Assembly (NCBI GenBank): GCA_029582155.1
Contig: CM055897.1
Location: 91,339,829-91,403,828 of the forward strand
Reading direction: 5' to 3'
From: Panopea generosa
Taxonomy: Eukaryota > Mollusca > Bivalvia > Adapedonta > Hiatellidae
Length of the DNA stretch: 64,000 bases
A model generated the notes under the pieces. The model searched no databases. It was not told the DNA's origin and was given only the letters and a program-made list of their open reading frames with translations. Position numbers and translations under genes: made by a program. Positions 24,227 to 35,389 of this stretch are shown here, in pieces; within the stretch, counting starts at the first letter, position 1; each line of letters starts with the position of its first letter.

Positions 24227-25321
24227 CTTAGTCCTAAGAAACAAAACTTATAATGTCATCTTTGAATAGGTATCAACGATCTCGAGCAATTCATAGAACA
24301 AAGGAAACATACATTCTGCACGTATTCATTCAATTTGCACTTTCGTTGAAAAACTTTGTACCTCTCATCGTTGAAGCCGTGGGTTCAAGTCCAACTTGGT
24401 TAAATATAAACTGTATATTAAAATTTATGCCATACTTTTGTGAAAGGACAGTGGTTCTGTTGAGATTCATTCTGATGTCTTGTTCCTAAAATCTGAATAT
24501 ATGGCAAATTTATTTCATTTTCGTTATAAGCTAAAAAATAGGTTTAAACCCCATTCGTTTTTGTTGTTGTTATAAATTAGCACGTGTCACTTGTGTAATT
24601 GGTATTTAACCTAATTAGCATCTGGAATATGAACACGAAAGTTTAAAATGTTAAACTGGTTTTATTAACTTTCAGTGAATATAAACCACAACAGTTAAAT
24701 GAGATAACAGAGTAATTTAATACAAACAATATAAAATATACAAAAGTTACAAAGGCTCCAAGTCAATACAATACCAAAAAACGACTACGAACTCGAGATA
24801 TTATAAGTTTCCACAATAACTAAATATACCTTAGAATACTAAGTTATCTGCAATAAGATGAAAAATAAGGACGCAAATATATATTCATAATAAAAAACAA
24901 AGCTTTGAGCAAATAAAATACAATAACAGATTTAAATAAATAAATTCAACTTATGCATAATATGAAACATGAGTTAAAGAAAATATTTCGGCCTCCTTAC
25001 AGTTTATTTATAAACATAGGCAAAATCGATGCCACAACTACATTTTATATAAATTTCATAACGTTACAGCAAGTTGTGTACAATAACAAAACCATGTACT
25101 AAAATTACTCGTCTACCCAATTTTGGCCTCTTTAGGCTTTCACATGCAAATAGCTAGTAACTAATATTGATTGTACAACATCAATGTGCTTGAAATGTGT
25201 TGCAATACAATATTTCCGTTGGTCAAATATGTTCTTATTAAATTTTCGAAAAGCCCTTGTGAAATGAATTTGTTTCTATGGTACCTATGACGCACTGTAT
25301 TACATTGGTAACAAACCTTAC

Positions 25322-25437
25322 GAGCTGGAGCCATATTGACTTTGCTTTGTCGTGATGAATGTGATTTGAAACTCTCCCCTCAGTATAAGATTTAATGACG
25401 CTCACTATCAAGTTATTAAATTATAATACGCCTGGAG
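25322..25437 (-). promoter_or_regulatory. conserved first exon / promoter candidate, copy C
   Basis: Near-identical to 10,526-10,640, with the same ATGGCTCCAGCTC and gtaagg donor. In line on the minus strand with alpha copy C and gamma copy B, giving the order first exon, alpha, gamma within 1.7 kb. Alpha here is decayed, so this copy is probably dead unless alternative exons are used. Confidence 0.4.
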
Positions 25438-25800
25438 ACTTAGGGAAATGAAACTTAGGTTTCACATTTAATGTAACATTGTATTATGTTGGGATTCGTA
25501 ATTATATTAAAACAAAGAATATGCGTATATAAACTTTATAAATAGAACATCCTGGAAATTATACCATGGACTGGCTCTGTTTTGTCGCGCGTTTTTGTCA
25601 CATATAAACTAATTAAAATAGGGGATTAATTAGGTAATATGGCGTCGAATGAGTTGTTCGACACTCTGTTAGCTTAACACTATGTTAGGTGAACGTTTGT
25701 TTGTGTGATACGTTTAAAATTCAAAGTCGTCATATCGAGCACAATGGGCCATCGAATTAGAATGATATTTTGTTACGGTTGTCATACAGTGTTACATTTG

Positions 25801-26739
25801 AATATACACATGTGGTAAATCACAAAATACCACTGTTTGAAAATACATCTACAGATGGCGTTAAAGGCAATATATTGGCAAATAACTCTCAATATGATGT
25901 CGTGAATAAACATTACAAGGGCAAATGTATACATATAACTTGTGCAGTTGTATATTGAAAGTATATGCTTATATTGTTGCTAAATTATATACGTCGATTT
26001 TTGGTAACTGGATTTGCTCATCTTTCCTATTTTGAACGAACTACATCGGTATTCTGACCAAGCATCGTAAATTGCGACGGTGTCAATTATTGTTTGACAT
26101 GTAAACACTAAGTTTAAAAGTACATGTGAACACTTACACAATGCTTTATTAGGTTAATGTACCTAATGAATCTCGGATACACTGTCTGCATCTGAACGAA
26201 CGCGGAAACAAAGTCAAATCACTAACATAGCATTTCGAACCATTGACCCTTTCTTTATGACGTATTGCTACATTTCGATGTCAAAGTACGTATACAAATA
26301 CTACTATATAAAGCTACTTTCATTCTTTTGTTTCATTCAATTAATGACGTGGTTTCCGATCTCCTTACGGAACCTATACCGAATAATTAACATTGCAGGC
26401 ATATTCTTAAATGTGTCTTCTACTGGAGTGTGCGTGCACGGATATTTTCGGAAATACGAGGCTATGTTTGGAATGTTTACGAAAACCAATGTAAATATTC
26501 ACGTCCCGTGATAAAGTATTGCCAACATTTTAATTAGTGTTAATTTAATAACTCTTAAGTTAATAAATGCATTGGCTCGGTACATAAGCACTATTTTATG
26601 TGCATAACATATAGCGAAAGTATCCATTTGCAGCTTTTATGTGTAATTTGCCAATATACTCCCTTTAATAGCGAACAGTGTTTCAAACAACTAAGCCCTG
26701 TGCATAAAATAGACACGTTGAATATTGTCACAATATCTG
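25801..26739. other. sequence between beta and gamma blocks, right copy
   Basis: AT-rich, with short open frames but no recognisable product. It is longer here than the equivalent gap in the left copy (10,990-11,035), so part may be inserted sequence. Confidence 0.4.
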
Positions 26740-27450
26740 GCATAGTAAATATAAATTGAATTCAAAAGAGGACCATTTAAAAAAAATTATTGAACCATTT
26801 TAACTATGTTGGTTTATTACGTTTAAGCTCACCTGGCGTATAAGGCCATGTGAGTTTAGCGTCGGTTTCAGCGACTTCATATTCTTTGTTGTCACCAATA
26901 ACCTTTTTTTAAAGCAAAAGTACCGAATGGGAAAGTACTATTTAATGCATATATATTACCTAGATCGGTGTTCTGCTCGGACGACTTCTGTGTTGATGCT
27001 GTAGTTTAATCTGACAACCTTTTAACAAAATTATACTCTAACCAAAATTACCATGATGTCATAGAGAAAGCCACCATGCTTCCAACAATGAGTTCACAAT
27101 ACAATCAGGTAACCAGCCACAGGCTCTAGAGAGCGTGAAAACTGTTAGAAATAACGTTCAACCGATTGATCTGTCGCCAATCTTTGTCTGCAACAAAATA
27201 TAATTGGTCGACCAGCTGTAAAACTAGTAAATGCATGAGAATCCTGGGGATAGGACAGATGCATTTTGGTTACTATAGTGATTGCGTCTGATCAAAATGC
27301 GTGGTATATCACAGCGAAAAATAGCAATTATATCACCTTATAAAATATAATCCTTGGTTGATGTGCTGACATTTACTAAACAGGGAAGTCGCAAAGTTGA
27401 TAAAGCCAATAGAACAAAACAAGATACAAATACTGATTTATCCCAAAGTA
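26740..27450. repeat. gamma block, right copy
   Basis: Third copy of the gamma block. It keeps acctggc-tataagg, tattacctaga, gttctgctcgga and the caatcaggtaaccagccac segment, and carries the decayed gamma exon at 27,103-27,297. Confidence 0.75.
27103..27297 (-). pseudogene. gamma exon, copy C (decayed)
   Basis: Minus-strand paralogue with the tcag acceptor and ATT|gtattg donor preserved. It reads TKMHLSYPQDSHAFTSF, TAGRPIIFCCRQRLATDQSV, ERYF then a stop at the same codon as copy A. The shared stop suggests copies A and C descend from an already broken copy, whereas copy B does not. Confidence 0.5.
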
Positions 27451-27529
27451 CACCAAATATAGGCTTGTAACGGGGTTTATTATTACTATTATAACGTAGC
27501 TGATTCTTCATAAATGTTTGACCAATATA

Positions 27530-27732
27530 AACTATGCGTGTATTAGTAGTAATGAATTGGACCCAGGATCGGAGGGTCGTGGTTTCGATCCTCCGTCACG
27601 ACTATATGTCTTGTACTTCAGCAAGAAACTGTGTCTGCATATACTTAGTTCCGGTTCTACACAGAAAGACTTCGAGCGTGATTTGTCTAAGTTGTAATGA
27701 CTTGTTTCACAACTGAAGTAAAAAAAAGTCCC
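27530..27732 (+). mobile_element. tRNA-derived SINE (second family), plus orientation
   Basis: The head has gattggaccc-like sequence, ggatcggagggtcgtgg and a B box ggtttcgatcc (27,581-27,591). The body has agacttcgagcgtgatttg, tctaagttgtaa and gacttgtttcacaactgaag, then an A-rich tail. A sister copy lies at 33,400-33,578. It sits at the edge of the delta block and is absent from the left module. Confidence 0.7.
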
Positions 27733-28250
27733 GTTTCCTGAAACAGGTCAGGAAAATGAATAAAAACAAAGGGATTATTTCCATGTCTCATGTTAAACCT
27801 TTAACTAAATATCAAAATAATATATTATGTCAAACATGATAGATAACATTCTAATTCTAATTACAAGCCTGTCAAAACAGACAATATTTCAATTATTCAA
27901 AAAATATTCACAGACTGATATAAATATTAGTTGAGCATGCCAGATAATTTTAAAGCGTTTTTAATGTAATATTGATCGGTTAGACAGACTGATAGTTTGT
28001 GCCAAATAATTAGGCGGATTTAAAGATAGAATGAAATATGTATATAGGGACAATATCTTAAACCAAATACATTGATTAACCTATTTATTGTGGTAGATTA
28101 ATGATTAGATCAAATTGATACTCACCATTTATGTAACGTTGAGAGGACTAGTGTGTCCATGATTATAGGGAATATAAGGAATAATAAAGATAAGTACACT
28201 GCATACATAGACAAGATAGGGCAACAGGGTCACCGCCGCCTTGGGACGAA
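27733..28250. repeat. delta block, right copy
   Basis: Counterpart of 14,265-14,920. It leads straight into a single satellite monomer. Confidence 0.75.
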
Positions 28251-28332
28251 CTGTAGCAAAATACGTATCTTACAAGCTTAAACCTTGTTAATTGGTGCAC
28301 CCAACCCCGCTCTTTCCCGTCGTCATATCATA
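28251..28332 (+). repeat. single satellite monomer (unexpanded site)
   Basis: One 82-bp unit resembling the 86-bp satellite: ctgtagcaaaatacg, aagcttaaaccttgttaat, tggtgcacccaacc, gctctttcccgtcgtcatat. Left and right flanks match those of the 37-unit array at 14,921-18,110. It is closest to the left-hand (aaaatacg) variant. Confidence 0.9.
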
Positions 28333-28499
28333 AAACGAGGTTATACATCGATACAGTTAAACACCAACTGAGTGATTAGTACCTCAATAAAAAGAAGCTA
28401 AAAAAGAACCTGTTGCATGTTGATCTCAATTTACGCAAATAAACTGTAAAATTAATCTTAATGAATCATTCCCCTCTGAAACATAGTAGTCTAATAGTG

Positions 28500-29600
28500 T
28501 GACTTAATTATGACTGATAATTCGTTGAAACCAATGTTTTCGATTAATATGTTCTATGATTAAAACTCAGAAAATACCATTTGTAATTTCATTATAGTAA
28601 CAGGTAAATTTACATTTTTCACCGAGGCTGCTTTAGTTTGCCAAGCATTTGATTGGTCAGTTATCAATCATCTAAAGCCTATTTTCTCTCTGTGCTTCCA
28701 TTTATCTGTAGAATGCTAGCATACTGTTTAGTACAAGTGTTGTCTCCTTGGCAACATTAGATATGATAAAATTGTAATGTCCCAAAGGATATCAAGATAA
28801 TTATATTAAATGAAATTCCCTAAAATGTGTCTCTTCTACTCTTTTGAGTAGATTTAGATCCTAAGTAGAGCCACCTTCATTCTGTAATAAAACAGGAAAT
28901 TTATCTTTATGTAAAATGTGATACTGCAAAATACATAGTCTATCAACAAAGGCTGCATCTGCGCTTTGTGTTCAATTAAGTCGAAGCGTGGTTTAGAATA
29001 GTAAGTATGTTTAAATACATAGATGTTATCATTAGTTCTCTATGAATTCAAATATGTTCATCCATTTTCCGGTAAGTTTTTTTTTTTCGAATTGTTATAT
29101 TTTATTCATGTGGTATGCATGGTATGGAAATATGATTGGCTGGTAAACGTTTGGTGCTGTTTGGCTGTGCAAGAAAGGATTAAAGATTAAAACAATAGTG
29201 TAACATTATCCAAATACCTCATTCCAGGAACATATCCAATGATATTTAGTCTAAAAGCATGACATTAACCTGTAGTCAATAGGGGAATAACTGGTGTTGC
29301 TCTTCTCACATATTCTGTTACATAGAGTTCCCACCGAATACATATGACTAATACTCGTGCCAGCACTAACATACATATGTGTTTAACTCCATCATGTTTA
29401 TATACATAGGCTTATGCTACGACTCTCTAAGCAGAGCTGTTCCTTGTAATGTACTTTCATTTCTACTTTAATAGAAGAATGATTAAAGAACTGCAATTTT
29501 ACTACATAAATTTGATGGATATTGGCAAATTTAATCAAATGCGACGTTCCGCACATGATGATTTACACCAGAAATTATATCCTAAAATATTCCAGAAAAA
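28500..29600. repeat. epsilon and zeta blocks, right copy
   Basis: Counterparts of 19,190-19,835 and 21,572-22,090, here nearly adjacent (junction about 29,080-29,131). The Tc1 element, 1.2 kb of AT-rich DNA and the GT tract of the left module are missing. No complete frame is conserved between the two copies here. Confidence 0.8.
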
Positions 29601-29939
29601 ATCACTTATAATCAAGAGCCTTTTTTTTCAATATTTAAATTGATAACAGAACAGAAGAGAATTGTATTCAATATAACTTGAACATAAACAGTTATTCGTT
29701 ACTTACACAAACAATACAATGCGTAAACGTAGCAATACAATGTTACATACTAATATGAATATGTTTTAAAATCAATAATAAATATAGTTGCAGTGCATAA
29801 TTTACAAATGAGTTGTTCGAATTTAATTGTTTGAAGCATTTGATCTTTGCTTAAATGCCTTGATACAAAATACAGCTAATTTATTCCAAACACTTAGTTT
29901 TCACGCGCTTAAAGGGCCAATACTCGGACGATGGTAAAA

Positions 29940-31150
29940 ATATTTAGGTATGTTCTGAATTATTAATAATGTTATAGAAAGGACATATATTCACAAAATT
30001 ATACTCATCATCAATGTCATTAAGGGGACATAAGGTGCATTTTCTTTCAATTCTGTCTTAGTTTTGTGTCTACCTATTTCAAAATATAATAAGTGCGAAA
30101 TTAACATCAGTATTGCTAAAGTGTTTCTTAATTTGTAAGATGTCATTTTACTTATAAACTCATTATACTGAAATGTGTTTTGATTGTTATATAAAGTGTT
30201 AATGGTGTAATATCTTGTCGCCATTTGTTTATATATATAATGTATATCGATCAACCTTTTTCGGAGGAGTGGTGTAAACATGTCGATTTTTATGGATGGA
30301 GGAAACAACCAAACTTCTTGAAATCCAGCATTTTGTAAATGTGTTCTAACGTTAGGGGCCCAGTTTAATAAAGCTGGATCGTTGTCCCAATTTATTTTAA
30401 GAATATTTAATACATTAGACAACTAATGTTTTTTACAAAATACAGTCTAAGGAAATATTTAATTATTCTTATTTGTCTTACTAAATACAACTGGTATATA
30501 CCTAACTCGCTTTACAACTATTTGTTGACATTTTAACATAAGTAGCCATTTTAAAAATGTTTTAAGTACCCGTTCAATATTATCCGCCTTATCAAAACCA
30601 TGAATAATTTAGAACAGAAGCTACATAGGCATCAAATAAACATAATATTTATTGGTACTTTTATTTGTTTTTGTTATATCAAACAAAGAACCTATAGCTT
30701 TCAAAGCTTTCCCCTTTTAACAACATTTTAGCAGCATTTTAAAATGAACCTCTCCTTCTTAAAACCACCCCTAAATTAATTAAAACTAGCAAGTATTTCT
30801 AATTCTTCCCCATTATAATTAAAGAGTCTCCCCATCTCAGAATACCATTACTATCATTGTTTCACATTTACTTTTAGATTCCATTTGGTGCAATAGGCGT
30901 CTAGATTATTCAATGACATTTGAAATCCGATTGCTGTTTCTGAGAACTACAAATAGCAATATATAAATATAAAGTTGATCTAAAGTCAGGCCGGTATTTT
31001 TTGATCACGTTGAAGAAAAAGTTCAGTATCATTAACGAACAATAAAAATCAAAATGGTGAGATGACCTCCCCTTGCAACAATCCAACTTCACAAATGTAA
31101 GTTATTCATATGTTTAACACACACTTTTACATCATCATACAACGACCGAA
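29940..31150 (-). pseudogene. non-LTR retrotransposon remnant, RT C-terminal half
   Basis: Minus-strand fragments in order: a GLLQGE-type RT motif B region near 31,085-31,040 with SPFLF-like and VND-like residues, then WNLKVNV near 30,880, then RLFNYNGEELEILASFN. After that come IERVLKTFLKWLL near 30,560 and an open piece at 30,422-29,991 (INWDNDPALLNWAPNVRTHL, ending in FEIGRHKT). The catalytic box is lost or unrecognisable. It is highly decayed and differs from the other LINEs in the window. I do not assign a clade. Confidence 0.7.
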
Positions 31151-31183
31151 TAACTCTAAAAGGCCTTCCACTTATCTACCTGT

Positions 31184-31356
31184 CACCGGTATCACTTAAC
31201 TTCTCAAGTTGAGTATTTTCTCAAACTCAAAGTCCCACTCAATTGAGATTTCTCAAAACGTTTCGTGAAACAGGATTTAAGGAAATCTCCGTCTATTTCT
31301 GGAAAATATCAGATTTGAGTTTGAGGACGGGCTTGAGAAAGTTAGTGAAACCGGTG
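31184..31356. mobile_element. fold-back element, 173 bp
   Basis: Ends caccggtatcacttaac...and its complement gttagtgaaaccggtg. The arms stay alignable inward to about 45 bases (ctcaag, ctcaaactcaaa). No coding capacity. The target duplication is unclear: flanks are tacctgt and ccagctt. It looks like a MITE of unknown superfamily. Confidence 0.7.
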
Positions 31357-31419
31357 CCAGCTTTTATTAATTTTGATCAAAGAGCATTTCTATAAATAGA
31401 ATCAAAACATTTCATTTAA

Positions 31420-31570
31420 GGATTAAAAGCCGAATTTTTAGTGTTCATCGGTTGATGGAAAACATTAAGCCAGATTATTGTTCGTGAACCCCGAAGGGCT
31501 TCTCTGCAACATTAAATTGGTCTAATGTTTTTCATCACCTGATGAAAACTCAAAATTCTGCTTTTTATCC
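31420..31570. mobile_element. fold-back element, 151 bp
   Basis: The first 48 bases (ggattaaaagccgaattttt...catcggttgatggaaaac) are about 80% complementary to the last 48 (...tcatcacctgatgaaaac...ctttttatcc). The middle contains ccccgaagggctt, a short second hairpin. It is separate from the element at 31,184 and shares no end sequence with it. Confidence 0.6.
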
Positions 31571-31650
31571 TTATATTTACATCCCCACTGCAATCGGCCT
31601 TAATGAAATATATAGATTTACTGCATTTCATTTCCCAATGAAAACTACTT

Positions 31651-31760
31651 GCAGCTGGGCAAAGCTAAAAGGACCAGTTTGCATTGGTTGCACGATTTTG
31701 ATTTGATGGTGAGACGTCACGTTGCCGTTAGTTTCACATGACGTTTGCCGTAAGTTGTCC
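31651..31760 (+). promoter_or_regulatory. alternative first-exon / promoter module, inverted copy
   Basis: Plus-strand match to the minus-strand module at 22,850-22,968. It contains an inverted CCAAT box (gcattggttg), an acgtcacgtt segment, and ATGACGTTTGCC followed by gtaagt, a consensus splice donor. If it is active, it would start a transcript running right. I found no alpha or gamma exon downstream on this strand. Confidence 0.35.
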
Positions 31761-32127
31761 TACAAATGCGTGCACTTATTCAGTATGTTGACAATACGCA
31801 TTTACTGTTTTTTTTTGTCGCGTTTTGCAATATTTATTTCCTTTCTCTGTAAGATTTTTTTGCTAGGAGTTGGATTTTTATTACTTTTTTGGCATTTTTA
31901 TTTTTCGATTTCTCAGGAAAAAAGTATAGGCACGTGCCTACAGTGCCTATACTATAGGAAGCTAGCCACTGCATCAGGATCGCAATTACTGTTCTTACAA
32001 TCATTTAAATAATTACCCAAAATATCAACATTTACCGTTATGTCGTTTATGAAAACAATTTTTTTTCTCGTAATTTTATAACGTCACTACGTCTTTGAAT
32101 TTATTTATTCTTTGTCGTTCATGAGGC

Positions 32128-32188
32128 CCTCCCGGGGGTGGTGGTGGTGGTGGTGGTGGTGTGTGTGTGTGTGTGGGGGGGGGGGGGT
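32128..32188. repeat. GGT / GT / poly-G simple repeat
   Basis: A GGT trinucleotide run, then GT dinucleotides, then 13 G. Low complexity with no coding value. Confidence 0.95.
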
Positions 32189-32639
32189 GTCTGTGCCCTG
32201 GATCTCTTAAAGTAATGCCTATTGTTTCCCCGATCTCCAAAAGTATTTGCCAAAGCTCCCCAAAAGTATTTTGTCCATGTTTTCCAGATCTTTAAAAGTA
32301 TTTCCACTGTTCCCTAGATTTCCAAAAGTTTTAAACATAGTTCCCTGAAAGTACCAAATAGTGTTCCCTTAAGTAAAACATCTACCATAGTTTTCTCTAT
32401 TATTATTTACAGATCATTATAAGAAGCAAAATCCTTGCACTGGTTCTTTTCATTGTCCTTTCTGCAGGCAGATCGAGCTCACCCTCCACATCTCTTGTCT
32501 CTGTATGTCAAACGTCTTGACAAGGGTTGTTTGAATATGTATGTAATCCTCGTTATCAAGTTCAATGAAGTCGCGTTTGACTTCACTAGAGAGGACACAT
32601 AGGATATATTTAGGTGAAATGCCCAAATTTGACCCCGAG

Positions 32640-32985
32640 AACCCGACTTCTACAGCCTTTTCAGAAGACCCCCCATAGTAACAATGCTTCATGTCGAATA
32701 TCTAAGGTCTATGGCTTGAATTTTCAGAGAAAATGTGTTTTTTAAGTTTCCTTAAACATATGCTTGTAAGCCCTGTGGCATCAGTCATTTATGGTTAAAT
32801 CAGGCTGGTTCAAGAACTTGTCCGAGATTTTGTGGTTATATAAATGCTGTGCAAGTTTGGTTAAGATTCGTTGAAAAATGAGGGGTGCTATCGCGTCTAC
32901 ACGAAAAAGGCTAACGGACGGACGACGGAAACCTTACCACGACATAGGCTCTGCTGACCGTTGGCAAGTAGAGCCAAAGAAGAGA
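32640..32985 (+). repeat. interspersed repeat with GACGGACG end
   Basis: Begins with catagtaacaatgcttcatg, contains a tttcagagaaaatg segment and taacggacggacgacggaaa, and ends near gcaagtagagcc. The start also occurs (rearranged) at 42,840-42,975, and the agtagagct end at 48,712. This is a common style of short non-coding repeat in bivalves. Confidence 0.55.
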
Positions 32986-33114
32986 TCGAGGAAAGGACAG
33001 AAGAGACAAAAATCTTTGTTTGAACAGCTGAACGGTTAATTTGCAAAAGGCAATACATAAACATAAATAATTGACTTTATTGTGTAAATAAGATCTAATA
33101 AATAAAAAAGTTAT

Positions 33115-33195
33115 GTGCCGAGTGGGATTTAACACCAGTCCTTGCGATCCTAAATCGACAATGATAACCACTGCACTACTCTGCCTGTATGCATC
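33115..33195 (-). mobile_element. tRNA-like SINE head fragment
   Basis: On the minus strand, gtagtgcagtggttatcatt resembles an A box, and ggtgttaaatccc a B box. The body cannot be traced beyond the head. Confidence 0.45.
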
Positions 33196-33399
33196 AGAAC
33201 TGTAAATATATCTTTGTTCTGAATTACCATCCAAAATTTATTTCGGGTACATACAATTATGAAAAAAGTTCGACAGGGTCCCAGACTAACACGTTGCCAG
33301 AAACCTCCAAAACTGTCAAAAACTGTTTCAAGCATTCAACATCTCATTTCAAAAGTAAATTATGATCAAGTATAGAAATTATACATAAAATCAGTGACG

Positions 33400-33578
33400 T
33401 AATTACATTACATGATCGGAGGGTCATGGGTTTGATCATCCCCAACGACTATGTGGGGTGTCCTTGAGCAAGACATTTTTTCCACATGCTTAGTACTGGT
33501 TAGACCAAAGAAGACTTCGAGCGTGATTTGTCTAAGTTGTAAGAACTTGTTTCACAACCGAAGCAAAATAAATAAGTT
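33400..33578 (+). mobile_element. tRNA-derived SINE (second family), second copy
   Basis: Shares gatcggagggtc, the gacttcgagcgtgatttg core, tctaagttgtaa and cttgtttcacaac with 27,530-27,732. The B box is gtttgatcatcc, slightly decayed. Tail aataaataag. Confidence 0.7.
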
Positions 33579-33964
33579 TAAACTAAACTAGAAAACGCCA
33601 AATGTACTACCTGAAATTTAGACAAGTGCCTCCAGTTACCTATCTCAGTTTATATGTGTCTGATAAAATTGGTAAAATTAGGTACTTTTTATCTTCAAGG
33701 ACTTTTCCTAGATCTCTAATATTAGGCCTTTGATCCCCGGATCTCTGAAAGTAATGTCCAATGTTCCCCAGATCTCTGAAAATAAATGGTAATGTTCTCC
33801 AGATCGCCAAAACCCTGGGAGGACCTCGTTCATAAACACATGTTTCACAGTTGCTGACATATTGTTATTGATAATGATGTCAAACGGTTTAACAGCCATG
33901 ACGTCATGAATATATGCTTAGCGTACAGGAGGCATTTCTCTGCTGGGCCGTTTACTGAGCCTGG

Positions 33965-34888
33965 TACAATATACAAGATACAAGAAACTTTATTTTGTGT
34001 CGAATTTACAAATAGAAAACACTAGCTGTAAAGCTATTTGCCGACAGTAACAAAGATACATAACCCGTTAACATTTTTTTTACTAACATGCATATATAGC
34101 ATAAGCACCCTCATATAACACACACACATACATATATACATACACATATACACACACATGCATACACATTCATAAACAGATTGCCCAAACTTTCATATAC
34201 ATAGGAACAACACCCACACATACAATACTCGTGCCATACACAACCGTTATTCGATATATATATATGAAAGGAAAAAGAAAGTATACATACCTACAAACGT
34301 CGATAGGTCAAGGCACAATAAATGTATTGCATATACATTTTGTATATTTATATTTCATTTTATTGTTGAATAAAAAATCAAACAATTAATTCATTTTAAA
34401 GCAAAACAATAAGAAAAAATCAATTCATTTTCTATCACATGAATAAACTTAGCCAATAATGAAATAATTTTAAAAACCAAAATGTACACTTTCTTTTTCC
34501 TTTCAGTGTATATACAGTACACACCCTCTCATACACACCTGCATACATGCATTCATATATATATTCACACAAACGCATTTACCTGCGCGCACACACACAC
34601 ATATCCACACAAGTATTTGAAATTTAGTAAAATTATACTATATCAGGCTAATAATAAAGCAATACAGAGCAAGAATTTAAATCAGAGGATAAATCAGTAA
34701 ATCTTATACTTAAAGCATGTTAAAATTAACATAAAGTGCGGATAAACAGTTGACTAAGGCAGTGCAGTAAAGAACAGCTGACATTTACAAAAATCAAAGC
34801 ATACTAAAGCAAAGTTAAGAGAATAAAGCACGTGTAATATGTTATATACCGTAGGCGTGAGAGTATGTGGCAAGGGTAGGAGGCACAT
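33965..34888 (-). mobile_element. 3' UTR of the CR1-like LINE
   Basis: Runs from the stop region of the ORF at 34,889 to a terminus near 33,965. On the minus strand it ends with aaataaagtttcttgtatct and tgtatattgt, a TTGTAT-like tail. It includes two CACACATA-rich low-complexity patches (34,115-34,170 and 34,520-34,612). Confidence 0.6.
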
Positions 34889-35203
34889 CTAGGAACACAT
34901 AAAGCATCCACAGGCCGGACCGGCCCAGGTGCGGATCAGTCTCCCAAACTCCTTGAAATTTTCGGTTTTCCTGATGTCATTTGGGAGACTGTTCCAAATC
35001 CGAGTCGCCTTCAACTCAAATGATCTCTTACCATACATAGCAGTTTTGACAATTGGAATTTCTGCGCAATTTTCATACCTGAAAGAATATTTAGAATATT
35101 TGAATTTTACAAGATTATGCAAATATGGTGTAGATAGTTTGTATAGTTGTTTAAATGTTTCCAATGCAATGTCTCTGATTCTACTGAGTTGCAGGATTGG
35201 CAT
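34889..35203 (-). pseudogene. CR1-like LINE, C-terminal domain
   Basis: An open frame of 104 codons continues the RT below after a frame break. It reads ALETFKQLYKLSTPYLHNL, then KATRIWNSLPNDIRK, then GRLIRTWAGPACGCFMC at the end. The RxWNSLP and final Cys-x-Cys...Cys motifs are standard at the C-terminus of this LINE group. Confidence 0.85.
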
Positions 35204-35389
35204 ATTGACGCTACATAATAGGGTGTCATAAATAGAAGAAAAATCATTAAATGTTATCCTGAGGGGCTCTGTGCTGAAGTTTTTCTAGTTTTTCAGTGTT
35301 TGTTTTGCTACAGAAATGCCAGACTACAGGACAGTAATTAAAATTTAATCTAATAAAGGACTTATAGATCACAATTTTGCTTTCAGGGT

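Larger units (their letters stand above)
23990..25800. repeat. alpha and beta blocks, right copy
   Basis: Right copy of blocks seen at 262-1,010 and 10,191-10,990, here only about 260 bases apart because the LINEs and tandem repeats are absent. A tRNA T-arm-like piece (gtgggttcaagtcc near 24,380) is an insertion relative to the left copy. Confidence 0.75.

Noticed and set aside
24370..24395. tRNA fragment (gtgggttcaagtcc)
   Set aside because: Only a T-arm-like piece; no A box or body. Too short to call.
30910..31092. Small separate gene
   Set aside because: It is part of the decayed LINE reverse transcriptase on the same strand (GLLQGE region).
31722..32012. Protein of 96 codons with hydrophobic stretches
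   Set aside because: Hydrophobic look comes from T-rich DNA; no homologous frame in the paralogous segment, which only matches up to the proposed donor at about 31,748.
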